Below, one piece after another: positions 43,198-50,778 of a DNA stretch of 64,000 bases (positions are counted from its first letter, which is position 1; each line of letters starts with the position of its first letter). The stretch spans positions 372,001-436,000 of the forward strand of contig NZ_JAFFZE010000015.1 in NCBI RefSeq assembly GCF_025165815.1. Direction: 5' to 3'. Source of the DNA: Actinophytocola gossypii (GTDB taxonomy: Bacteria > Actinomycetota > Actinomycetes > Mycobacteriales > Pseudonocardiaceae). The position numbers and the translations under genes are program-made. A model generated the notes under the pieces. The model made no database searches. It was not told the DNA's origin and worked only from the letters and a program-made list of their open reading frames with translations.

Positions 43198-44453
43198 CGA
43201 CCGGCCGCGACCTGGTCGTGGTCGGTCTCGGTTACGCCGGCATGCCGCTCGTGCGGCAGGCGTGCCGGGCCGGCCTGCGCACCGCCGGCGTCGACGTCGA
43301 CCCGCACGTCGTCGCCGAGCTGACCGCCCGCCGCTCGCACGTCTCCGGCATCTCCGCCGCCGACGTCGCGGCCATGGCCGACGCCGGGTTCACCGCGGGC
43401 ACCGACCCGGCCGTCGTCGCCGGCGCGGACACCGTCGTGATCTGCGTGCCCACCGGCCTCGCGCCGGACCGGACCCCGGACCTGGACCCGTTGCGGGCCG
43501 CGACCACGAGCGTCGGGCGGCACCTGCGCCCCGGCGCCCTGGTGGTGGTCGAGTCCACCAGCTTCCCCGGCACCACCGACGACGTGGTGCTGCCGATCCT
43601 GGAACGGCACAGCGGACTCCGCGCCGGCGAGGACTTCTACCTGGCCTTCGCGCCGGAGCGGATCGACCCGGGCAACACCCGGTACGGCCTGGTCGACACG
43701 CCGAAGGTGGTCGGCGGGCACACACCGCTGTGCGCCAAGTACTGCGCCACCTTCTACAGCCGCCTGGTGGACACCGTCGTGGTCGCCAGGGGCACCCGGG
43801 AGGCCGAGCTCGCCAAGCTGCTGGAGAACACCTACCGGTTCGTGAACATCGCCCTGGTCAACGAGTTCGCCCGGTACTGCGACGCGGTCGGCATCGACGT
43901 CTGGGACGTGCTGCACTGCGCGGGAACCAAGCCGTTCGGGTTCGCCCGGTTCGAGCCCGGCCCGGGCGTCGGCGGCCACTGCATCCCGGTCGACCCGCTG
44001 TACCTGACCGGCCGGGCCGTCGAGGAGGGCTTCACGTTCTCCCTCGTCGAGGCCGCGCGCACGGTCAACGACGCGATGCCGGCACACGTCGTGCGCCGGG
44101 CCGCCGCACTGCTCGGCGACCGCGGCCCGGCCGGCGCGTCGGTGCTGCTGCTCGGCGTGACCTACAAGGCCGACGTCCCGGACACCCGGGAGTCGCCCGC
44201 CGTGCCGATCGCGGCCGGCCTGGCCGAACTCGGCGCGCACGTCGCCTACCACGACCCGCACGTACCGAGCCTACGAGCGGACGGTGTCGAGCTGCGCCGC
44301 GAAACCGACCTCCGCGCGGCCGTCGCCCGTGCCGACCTGAGCATTCTCCTGCAGAACCACACCGGTTACGACCCCATTCTGCTGGCCACGGCCCCCCGGC
44401 TCCTCCTGGACACCAGGGGCAGGATTTCCGGATGCCGCGTCCAGTATTTGTGA
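43194..44453 (+). CDS. Nucleotide-sugar 6-dehydrogenase (UDP-glucose/UDP-HexNAc dehydrogenase family)
   Basis: The protein has 419 residues from a GTG overlapping the previous stop. The Rossmann motif VVGLGYAGMPLV begins near residue 8; VVVESTSFPGTTDDVVLPIL and FAPERIDPGNT follow. Lys in ELAKLLENTYRFVNIALVNE and the catalytic Cys263 in GPGVGGHCIPVDPLYL identify the four-electron NAD-dependent oxidation of a 6-hydroxyl to a uronate. The GHCIPVDP form and ERIDPGN suggest the WecC/WbpA branch (UDP-HexNAc) over UDP-glucose. It may feed a Wbp-like route with the Gfo/Idh and DegT enzymes nearby. No glycosyltransferase accompanies it. Confidence 0.88.
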   Translation: MTTGRDLVVVGLGYAGMPLVRQACRAGLRTAGVDVDPHVVAELTARRSHVSGISAADVAAMADAGFTAGTDPAVVAGADTVVICVPTGLAPDRTPDLDPLRAATTSVGRHLRPGALVVVESTSFPGTTDDVVLPILERHSGLRAGEDFYLAFAPERIDPGNTRYGLVDTPKVVGGHTPLCAKYCATFYSRLVDTVVVARGTREAELAKLLENTYRFVNIALVNEFARYCDAVGIDVWDVLHCAGTKPFGFARFEPGPGVGGHCIPVDPLYLTGRAVEEGFTFSLVEAARTVNDAMPAHVVRRAAALLGDRGPAGASVLLLGVTYKADVPDTRESPAVPIAAGLAELGAHVAYHDPHVPSLRADGVELRRETDLRAAVARADLSILLQNHTGYDPILLATAPRLLLDTRGRISGCRVQYL

Positions 44454-44490
44454 AACAAGGGCAAATTCAACGGAAGGGATCCCCGAAGCC

Positions 44491-45024
44491 ATGACCACGT
44501 CGATGGCCAGTGACCGACTCAGGCAGCGTTTCGCCAAATGGGACACCAACGGCAACGGTTCGCTGGAACGTACGGACTTCGAGCAGGAGGCCGAGCGCAT
44601 CTGCGCCGCGTTCGGCGCCCAGCCCCAGTCCAAACAGGCGAAGAACCTTCGGGCCGCCTTCGGCAATCTCTTCGACTTCCACGCCCGCGAGGCCGGGGTG
44701 GGACCGAACGGTTCGGTGAGCGAGGACGACTTCGTCCGCGTCAACGACAAGCTGATGTTCACCGACGGCGAGGCGAGCTTCAACCGCGTGCTCCGCCCGG
44801 TGATGCAGGCGCTGGTCGGGCTGTGCGACCGGAACGCCGACGGCATGATCAACCAGCAGGAGTTCAGCGCCTGGCTCGACGGTGTCGGCGTCGGCGAGAC
44901 GCAGGCCCGCGAGGCCTTCCGGCAGATCGACACCGACAACGACGGCGAGCTGTCCGTCGAGGAACTGCTCGGCGCCGTGCGCGCCTTCCACTACGGCAAG
45001 CTGGACGTGCCGCTGCTCGGCTGA
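44491..45024 (+). CDS. EF-hand calcium-binding protein
   Basis: The protein has 177 residues. Three intact EF-hand loops are visible: Asp18-Asp29 (DTNGNGSLERTD), Asp113-Glu124 (DRNADGMINQQE) and Asp147-Glu158 (DTDNDGELSVEE). The second hand (about 69-80) is degenerate. The layout matches calerythrin-like cytosolic proteins of actinomycetes, which buffer or sense calcium. The gene starts 37 bases after the nucleotide-sugar dehydrogenase on the same strand. Why a calcium sensor would sit at a biosynthetic cluster is unclear. Its 3' end overlaps the opposing gene by 34 bases. Confidence 0.9.
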   Translation: MTTSMASDRLRQRFAKWDTNGNGSLERTDFEQEAERICAAFGAQPQSKQAKNLRAAFGNLFDFHAREAGVGPNGSVSEDDFVRVNDKLMFTDGEASFNRVLRPVMQALVGLCDRNADGMINQQEFSAWLDGVGVGETQAREAFRQIDTDNDGELSVEELLGAVRAFHYGKLDVPLLG

Positions 45025-45476
45025 GCCGGCCGGCGCCCGGGGCGGTTCCGTCGGGAGCCGCCCCGTGCGCCTTTCCAGGTCGCGGCCCGGAACGTCACCG
45101 GCAGCTCCGGGGCCAGCTCCAGGTCCGCGCCCGACACCGGCACCGGGGCCGCGACCAGGATGTTGTAGTGGTTCGGGAAGTGGCACGCGTCGAATCCGTG
45201 CACGGTGCCGACCAGCCGGTCGCCGATCCACAGCTCGTCGCCCCGGTCGATCACGCCGGCGTTGTGCAGCTCGGCGAACCCGAGGAACCCGACCCGGTCG
45301 ATCCGCGTCCCCGGCGCGGTCTCGGCATGGTCGGTGGTGACCAGCTCGTGCACCTCACCCGCCCGCACGCACCGGCTGGCGTGCGGCTCCAGGGTCATCC
45401 CACGCTCGTCCCGCCGGTGCAGCAGCACCTTCACCAGCGCGCCGCGCACCACCCGCTTCTCGCCGTTCTCCCTCAC
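44991..45476 (-). CDS. Small conserved protein, DUF6917-like, last gene of the leftward operon
   Basis: The protein has 161 residues from a GTG at 45476 that overlaps the stop of the Gfo/Idh gene. The core reads VKVLLHRRDERGMTLEPHAS, GEVHELVTTDHAETAPGTRI, DRVGFLGFAELHNAGVIDRG and HFPNHYNILVAAP. I recall this pattern as an uncharacterised family (DUF6917), but could not check. It is soluble and beta-rich; the HFPNHYNI motif may be a binding site. The last 30 residues (GGSRRNRPGRRPAQPSSGTS) are read through the opposing terminator and gene end, so the natural core probably ends near ATWKGA. Confidence 0.6.
   Translation of the reverse strand: MRENGEKRVVRGALVKVLLHRRDERGMTLEPHASRCVRAGEVHELVTTDHAETAPGTRIDRVGFLGFAELHNAGVIDRGDELWIGDRLVGTVHGFDACHFPNHYNILVAAPVPVSGADLELAPELPVTFRAATWKGARGGSRRNRPGRRPAQPSSGTSSLP
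45038..45065 (+). terminator. Terminator of the EF-hand transcript, inside the opposing gene
   Basis: A 12-base stem (45038-45049 with 45054-45065, one G-T wobble) with a GTCG loop lies 14 bases after the EF-hand gene stop. It falls within the C-terminal coding part of the opposing small gene, the same design as at 34477-34502. Confidence 0.75.
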
Positions 45477-46369
45477 GCCGTACCCACCATGCCTTCCGTC
45501 CGATAACAGGACTCGACCAGCGCCAGCGCCGCCAACCCGTCCTCCGCCGCGGACCGCCCGGCCTCGACCAGCCCGGCGAACTCCGCCACCACACCCCGGT
45601 ACTCGTGCCGCAACGACTCCTTGAACCCCGGGTGCCCGGCCAGCAGGTCCGCGTGCCGCCGAGTGCCGTCGGCCAGCTCCACCACCACGTCCTTCACCTC
45701 GCCGGGGTACGACCAGTCCAGCTCCACCCGTGCCGTCGCTCCGTCCCCGGCGCGCAGGTCGACCGTCGCCCGCCGGTCGACCCCCGCCTCGCGGACGACC
45801 GACACGTCGGTGACCTCGACGTCCCCGAGCACCCGGCGGACCAGGTCGAAGGCGTTCGGCCCGTTGTCGGCGACGCACCCGCCGCCGCACCGCCGAGGAT
45901 CCAGGTACCAGGCGTCCACCCCGACGTGCTCCTCGATCCGTTCCAGGTACCGCACCGCCACGTGCGTCGGCCGCGTGTCCACAGCGGACAGCAGCGCGCG
46001 GAAGTTGTCGTTGTAGCGCCGGTGGAACGCGGTGAACAGCGGCACCCCCGCCGCCCGCGCCCGCCGGTCCAGGTCGGTCGCGTCCGCCATCGTCGTGGCC
46101 AACGGCTTCTCCACGCACACCGCCACCCGTTCGGCCAGTGCGTCCGCGCACACCGCGTGGTGCGCGTCGTTCGGCACCGTGACCACCACGGCGTCCAGCC
46201 CGGCCTCGGCGAGCATCCGCCGGTGCTCGGTGAACCGCGCCGCCGGCCCGTCGAGCAGCTCCGCCCGGACGTCGCAGACCGCCGCGAGCGTCAGCCCGGG
46301 GTGGTCGCGCACGGCGTCCAGGTACAGCCGCCCGATCACGCCGAGCCCGACAACGCCGACCCGGGTCAC
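45473..46369 (-). CDS. Gfo/Idh/MocA-family oxidoreductase (first copy)
   Basis: The protein has 298 residues from a GTG at 46369 overlapping the stop of the Ldh2-type gene. The NAD(P)-binding motif is VGVVGLGVIGRLY (4-16) and the catalytic EKP is at 87-89 (VCVEKPLATT). FHRRYNDNFRAL and GGGCVADNGPNAFDLVRRVL carry the later conserved His/Asp region. The family oxidises or reduces sugar and cyclitol hydroxyls (for example inositol 2-dehydrogenase or UDP-GlcNAcA 3-dehydrogenase). In this cluster it could produce the keto group aminated by a DegT enzyme. Confidence 0.85.
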   Translation of the reverse strand: MTRVGVVGLGVIGRLYLDAVRDHPGLTLAAVCDVRAELLDGPAARFTEHRRMLAEAGLDAVVVTVPNDAHHAVCADALAERVAVCVEKPLATTMADATDLDRRARAAGVPLFTAFHRRYNDNFRALLSAVDTRPTHVAVRYLERIEEHVGVDAWYLDPRRCGGGCVADNGPNAFDLVRRVLGDVEVTDVSVVREAGVDRRATVDLRAGDGATARVELDWSYPGEVKDVVVELADGTRRHADLLAGHPGFKESLRHEYRGVVAEFAGLVEAGRSAAEDGLAALALVESCYRTEGMVGTA

Positions 46370-47457
46370 CGGGAGAACCCCGCCGCCACCAGGTCCCGGT
46401 ACACGTCCGGCGCGAGCGGCACCCCCGTCTCCCGGTGCCGCTCGGCGCGCTCGGCCTCCAACCAGCCGGGGTATCGCACCGGCCCCGACCCGGGCGTCGT
46501 CGGGCAGTCCAGCAGCGTCCCGAACAGCGACCACGCGTCGGCGGCGAACCCGCCATCGGGCCGCACGGTTCCCGGCGCGATCGCGAGCACCAGGTAGCCG
46601 ATGTCGTCGTCGGTACCGTGCGGGCGGCCGTCGCCGGTCAGCGCGGCGGGGGAGGGGCCGAGCGCGGCGCCGGGCAGCGCCGCGGCGAGCAGCTCGACCG
46701 CGACCGCGAGCCCGAACCCCTTGTACGCGCCGGTCTCCGGGCTGCCGCCGAGCCACCGCAGGTGCGCCTCGCCCCGGTCGAACGCCGCCGGATCGGTGAC
46801 CGGCTCGCCGTCCTCGCCGGCCAGCCAGCCCTCGGGCACCGGCTCGCCCGCGCGGGCCGCGGCCCGCACCCGGCCGGTCGGCACCACCGTCGTGCTCATG
46901 TCCAGCACGAACGGCCGGCCCGGCAGCGCGGGCGCGGCGACGCTGAGCGGGTTCGTGCCGAGCATGGCGACCGCGCCGCCGGGGGGCCGCGCGATCCGCT
47001 GGTCGCCGCAGTTGCTGGCCACCACGCCGATCATGCCCCGGTCGGCCGCCACCCCCGCGTGGTGCCCGGCGCAGCCGAAGTGCGTGCCGCCACGGACCGA
47101 GACCAGGCCGATCCCGTGCGCGTGCGCCCGGTCCGCCGCCACGTGCACCGCCTCGGTGGCCGCCCACAGGCCCAGCGCCTGCCGCGCGTCGAGCAGCACC
47201 GCGGGCCCGGTGTCGCGGACCGCGAGCGGCTCGGCGGCCGGGTCGCAGCGGCCGGAGTCGAGCAGCGGCAGGTACAGCCGGCACAGATTGGCCAGCCCGT
47301 GTGAGCCGAGCCCGTGCAGGTCGCCGTACAGCAGCGCGTCGGCGGCCGTCGCGGCGCGCTCCGCCGGCACGCCGCGCTCGCGGAACACCTCCGCGGTGAA
47401 CGAACGCAGCTCCTCGTACGGCACGCGGACGCGGGTGTCATGAAGCGTCAGGGACAT
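46366..47457 (-). CDS. Ldh2-type (malate/L-lactate dehydrogenase family) oxidoreductase
   Basis: The protein has 363 residues; the ATG at 47457 follows GGAGGAGGA. Family blocks are LLYGDLHGLGSHGLANLCRL, IGLVSVRGGTHFGCAGHHAG with the conserved His, GMIGVVASNCGDQ, GTNPLSVAAP and YKGFGLAVAVELL. The fold is distinct from classical LDH. Members reduce 2-oxo or cyclic imine acids with NAD(P)H (malate, ureidoglycolate, 2,3-diketogulonate, piperideine-2-carboxylate). It overlaps the M20 gene by 20 bases. Here it could reduce a 2-oxo acid building block; the substrate is not deducible. Confidence 0.85.
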   Translation of the reverse strand: MSLTLHDTRVRVPYEELRSFTAEVFRERGVPAERAATAADALLYGDLHGLGSHGLANLCRLYLPLLDSGRCDPAAEPLAVRDTGPAVLLDARQALGLWAATEAVHVAADRAHAHGIGLVSVRGGTHFGCAGHHAGVAADRGMIGVVASNCGDQRIARPPGGAVAMLGTNPLSVAAPALPGRPFVLDMSTTVVPTGRVRAAARAGEPVPEGWLAGEDGEPVTDPAAFDRGEAHLRWLGGSPETGAYKGFGLAVAVELLAAALPGAALGPSPAALTGDGRPHGTDDDIGYLVLAIAPGTVRPDGGFAADAWSLFGTLLDCPTTPGSGPVRYPGWLEAERAERHRETGVPLAPDVYRDLVAAGFSR

Positions 47458-48715
47458 GGTCCTCCTCCGGCCGGCACCGCGCCGCGAACTCGGTGAGCAC
47501 GCGGGTCACGGTGCCGGCGAACGTGTCCAGTTGGGTCAGTTCGGCGAACTCGCCGCCGGCGTGGGCGTTGTTGTCGGCCAGGCACCCGGGGCCGAGTACG
47601 ACGGTCGCGGCGTCCGGCACGCCGGCCAGCCAGATGGCGTCGCAGGTGAACGCCGGCTCGCCGGCGGGCCACGGGGCGACCCCGGCGTCGTCGAGCAGCG
47701 CGGTGGCCCAGGTGTCCCGGCAGTCCAGGGCGGGCAGCCCGCGCTTGGCCCAGCGCAACGACACGACCCGGGCGGCGTCCTCGGCGGTGCGACGCAGCTC
47801 CCGCGTGCCGGCGAACCGCCGGCGGAACTCGGCCACCCCGGACCACACGGCCTCGGTGACGCGCCGTTCCAGCCGCCGGCCGGCGTCGCGGGTCGGGTAG
47901 GACAGGTTGAACAGCAGCCGCCCCGACCCGTACACCCGGTTGTGCGCGTCCCCGGTGTGCAGCCCGGCGACGCACACCCGGCCGCCCGGCTCGGCGCCGT
48001 CCAGCTCGGCGGCCAGGTGCTGGGCCAGGAACCCGAGCAGCACCGTCGCGTTGTGCCCGGCGTCCGGCCGGTCGTCGATGCTGCCCGTCCCGTCGGCCTC
48101 GACGCACGCGGTCATCGCGGCCGTCGACCTGGTGGCGTAACGCAGCCCGGTCGGCTCGCAGAACACGTTGAGCCGCCCGGTGAACCCGGCCTCGACGAGT
48201 GGCCGCGTGCCGTAGGTGCCCATCGCGCCGCCCTCCTCGCCGGCCACCGCCTGCACCAGCACCCCGACCGAGTCGAGCACCGGCCGGGCGGCCCGCACCC
48301 CGGCGAGCAGGGCGACGGCCGGGCCCTTGGCGTCGATGGCGCCCCGCCCGGTGAACCGGGCACCGTCGAACCCGACCGGCTCCTGTCCGGCGACGGTGTC
48401 CAGGTGCACGTTGAACATCACCGTGGGCAGGCCGGGCGGCCCGAGGCGCAGCACCAGGCTCGGCTGCGCGGCGAGGAACCCCGGCTCGGCGGCCCGCTCC
48501 CGCACGACCAGCGGCACGTCGTCCCGGTCGAGCACCGCCGGATCGGGGGCGGCGTGGAGGACCGTGCGGAACCCGGCCTCGGCCGCCGCGGCCGCGTACA
48601 GCCGCTGGGCGCCGGGAAGGTCGTTGTCCGCGCGCTCGGACTCCAGCGGGTTCTCGGTGGGGATCCGGAGCAGGCGCAGCAGCAGCTCGTGGTCCGCCGT
48701 GGAGAGTGCGGTCAT
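47438..48715 (-). CDS. M20-family metallopeptidase/amidohydrolase
   Basis: The protein has 425 residues from the ATG at 48715, whose ATGA overlaps the TIM-barrel gene stop. Metal-binding residues are in FNVHLDTVAG (His104, Asp106), GRGAIDAKGP (Asp128) and AVAGEEGGAMG (Glu160, Glu161), the pattern of ArgE/DapE/carboxypeptidase G2. These enzymes hydrolyse amides of acylated amino acids. In a biosynthetic operon it may remove an N-acyl protecting group or release an amino acid from a conjugate. The C-terminal half contains an extra Gly/Asp-rich insertion region but is otherwise of usual length. Confidence 0.88.
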   Translation of the reverse strand: MTALSTADHELLLRLLRIPTENPLESERADNDLPGAQRLYAAAAAEAGFRTVLHAAPDPAVLDRDDVPLVVRERAAEPGFLAAQPSLVLRLGPPGLPTVMFNVHLDTVAGQEPVGFDGARFTGRGAIDAKGPAVALLAGVRAARPVLDSVGVLVQAVAGEEGGAMGTYGTRPLVEAGFTGRLNVFCEPTGLRYATRSTAAMTACVEADGTGSIDDRPDAGHNATVLLGFLAQHLAAELDGAEPGGRVCVAGLHTGDAHNRVYGSGRLLFNLSYPTRDAGRRLERRVTEAVWSGVAEFRRRFAGTRELRRTAEDAARVVSLRWAKRGLPALDCRDTWATALLDDAGVAPWPAGEPAFTCDAIWLAGVPDAATVVLGPGCLADNNAHAGGEFAELTQLDTFAGTVTRVLTEFAARCRPEEDHVPDAS

Positions 48716-49563
48716 TCGGTACCGCGGACCAGCTCGGCCAGGCGGCGTCCCGCTGCGACGAACGCCGCCGCGCCGCCCGCGTCCGCCCACCGGCCCTCGT
48801 GCGGACGGGTCGCGAGGTGCGGCTCGATCGACAGCGCGCCGGCGTATCCGTTGGCGCGCAAACGCTTCAGACAGTCCACGACCCCGGCCTGGCCGTCGCC
48901 CGGCAGCGTGTACGCGGTGTCCTCCCCGCCGCCGACGGCGTCCTTGACGTGCACGTGCGCGACGAACGGCACCAGGTCGGCGAGCAGCCCGGCGGCGTCG
49001 TAGCCGTGCGCGATCCCGTTGCCGACGTCGAACAGCAGCCGCAGCGCCGGGCTGCCGACCGCGTCCAGCAGCTCGATCGCCCGCTCGGCGCTGGTGCCCG
49101 CCCAGCCGGCGCAGTTCTCGTGCAGCAGGGTGATCCCGGCACGCTCCGCCACCTCGGTGAGCCGGCGCACCCGGTCGAGCACCGTCGCCCGCCAGTCCCG
49201 TTCGGGCAGCCCGGCGTTCGGGTAGGACATGATCCGCACGTACGAGGTGTCCAGGTCGGCACACAGCTCGGCGAGGGTGGCCAGCTCGGCCAGGTCGCGG
49301 TCGAACGGTTCGGCGACCGACCCGGACCAGGACCCGATCCGCGAGTCCAGGCAGGGCACTCGCAGCCCGGCGCGGGCGACCGCGAGCACCAGCTGGTCGC
49401 GTGCCGACCGGTCCAGGTCAGCGAGCGCCCGCCCGTCGACCGTGCGCAGCTCCACGCCCGGCCAGCCGAGCGCGCCGATCGCGCGGAGCTGCCCGGCCAG
49501 GTCCGGGGCCGCCTCGTCGCCGATCCCGGCCAGCCCGCCGGGCGGCCAGTACTCAGCCGGCAC
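48712..49563 (-). CDS. Sugar phosphate isomerase/epimerase-like TIM barrel
   Basis: The protein has 283 residues from a GTG at 49563 that overlaps the Gfo/Idh gene by 11 bases. The xylose-isomerase-like (AP_endonuc_2) pattern is clear: LRAIGALGWPGVELRTVDGR, TLLHENCAGWAGTSAERAIE with the metal-binding Glu, LRLLFDVGNGIAHGYDAAGL with Asp, VAHVHVKDAVGG with His, and ALSIEPHLATR. Members isomerise or epimerise sugars and inosose (IolE/IolI) or keto acids. Next to two Gfo/Idh enzymes, it fits a sugar or cyclitol interconversion. Confidence 0.85.
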   Translation of the reverse strand: MPAEYWPPGGLAGIGDEAAPDLAGQLRAIGALGWPGVELRTVDGRALADLDRSARDQLVLAVARAGLRVPCLDSRIGSWSGSVAEPFDRDLAELATLAELCADLDTSYVRIMSYPNAGLPERDWRATVLDRVRRLTEVAERAGITLLHENCAGWAGTSAERAIELLDAVGSPALRLLFDVGNGIAHGYDAAGLLADLVPFVAHVHVKDAVGGGEDTAYTLPGDGQAGVVDCLKRLRANGYAGALSIEPHLATRPHEGRWADAGGAAAFVAAGRRLAELVRGTE

Positions 49564-50527
49564 AGGCGTCCTCGTGGTGGTCCGCCACCCGCCGTGCCTC
49601 GGCCAGCAGCCGGACCACGTCGGCGTGCACGGCGAACGAACCGGGTGGCGCCGGTTCCACACCCGCGAAGTACCGGTACGCGGCGAGCAGGAACGCGCCG
49701 AGCGCCTCGTCCTCGAACACCTCGCGGCGGGTGGCGCCCACCCGCAGCTGAGCGTGGTGGTCGTCGGCGGACACCGGGTAGTGGCCGACCGCCACCGCGT
49801 CGCGCAGGCGCAGCGTGATCTTTCTGCGGCGCACCGGCGAGGTCAGGTCGGACCGGATGGTCGTGCGCACCCCGCCGGCGTGCCGCATGGTCAGCCACGC
49901 GCCGGCGAGCGGACCGGTGGCCGCGTCGGTCCAGCCGGCCGCGGTCAGCTCGGCCGGCCCGGCCAGGGTCAGCGCCACGGCCAGCGCGTGCGGAATCTCG
50001 ACGACGAACGCGTCGGTGTGCGACCGGCTGTGCGCCGAGCGAGTGAATCTCGGCTTCTCCTGGTGCACGGTGATCAGCTCGAGCGGCCCGGCGTCGCCGG
50101 AACGCACCAGCGCGTCGAGCCGACGGGTCAGGGTCGCGGCGAGCCAGTGGGTGACGACCACGATGTCCAGCCCGTGCCAGGCACGCAGGTGTTCCACCTC
50201 GGCCAGCGACGCGAGGTCCTCGACGAGCGGCTTCTCCACGACCACTCGCCGGAAGCCGAGGCGGGCCAGCCGGTCGAGCACGTGTACGCGGACGTCCGGC
50301 GGAGTGCAGACGTGCGCGACGGTGTCGGCGGGCGGAAGGAGCACGGCCGCGTGGTCCAGGGAGTCGACGGTGATGCCGTCACCGAGAGTCAACCCGGGCC
50401 GGGGGTCGAACCCAACGATCGGATGAGCGGGAAACAACTCGGGATGCGCGTGGCGCAGCCGGCCGAGCACCGGGACGTGCAAGTCGCCGCCCGATCGGCC
50501 CAGCCCGACGACCAACGTGTGCGGCAT
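49553..50527 (-). CDS. Gfo/Idh/MocA-family oxidoreductase (second copy), first gene of the leftward operon
   Basis: The protein has 324 residues; the ATG at 50527 follows GAAGGA, whereas an ATG two codons earlier overlaps that site. The Rossmann motif LVVGLGRSGGD (5-15) and EKP at 98-100 (VVVEKPLVED) place it in the family. It is only distantly similar to the first copy and shows VVVTHWLAATLTRRLDALVR and EIPHALAVALTLAGPAELTA instead of the usual middle region. It is divergent from the DegT gene at 50779. It begins a six-gene leftward unit (Gfo/Idh, TIM barrel, M20, Ldh2, Gfo/Idh, small protein). Confidence 0.8.
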   Translation of the reverse strand: MPHTLVVGLGRSGGDLHVPVLGRLRHAHPELFPAHPIVGFDPRPGLTLGDGITVDSLDHAAVLLPPADTVAHVCTPPDVRVHVLDRLARLGFRRVVVEKPLVEDLASLAEVEHLRAWHGLDIVVVTHWLAATLTRRLDALVRSGDAGPLELITVHQEKPRFTRSAHSRSHTDAFVVEIPHALAVALTLAGPAELTAAGWTDAATGPLAGAWLTMRHAGGVRTTIRSDLTSPVRRRKITLRLRDAVAVGHYPVSADDHHAQLRVGATRREVFEDEALGAFLLAAYRYFAGVEPAPPGSFAVHADVVRLLAEARRVADHHEDACAG

Positions 50528-50778
50528 CGACATCCTTCGTTCGAGGTGGGGAACACCTGTGTGCCGACAGGACATGACCGACCGTAGCACCGGGACGCAC
50601 CCAACTGGACTGTCCACAGTGGTGCAACTGCGGCCGATCCGTAGCGCTGTGTCGCAACCGCGCGCCGATCGTGTCACGAGGTCCGCGCGACCGGATGATT
50701 CCCGTTCCGTCACCTCCCGCCGGGTCGTGTCGCGCGGTTAGTTTGAGACCGAGTCGATCCGCGACGGACGAGGGGCCG
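50528..50778. promoter_or_regulatory. Divergent control region between the two cluster operons
   Basis: This 251-base gap separates the starts of the leftward and rightward biosynthetic operons and must hold both promoters. A TAGTTT at 50739-50744 could be the -10 box of the rightward operon, but no convincing -35 box is 16-18 bases upstream. The inverted element GTCCACAGTGG lies at about 50630. I find no regulator gene inside the operons. Confidence 0.5.
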
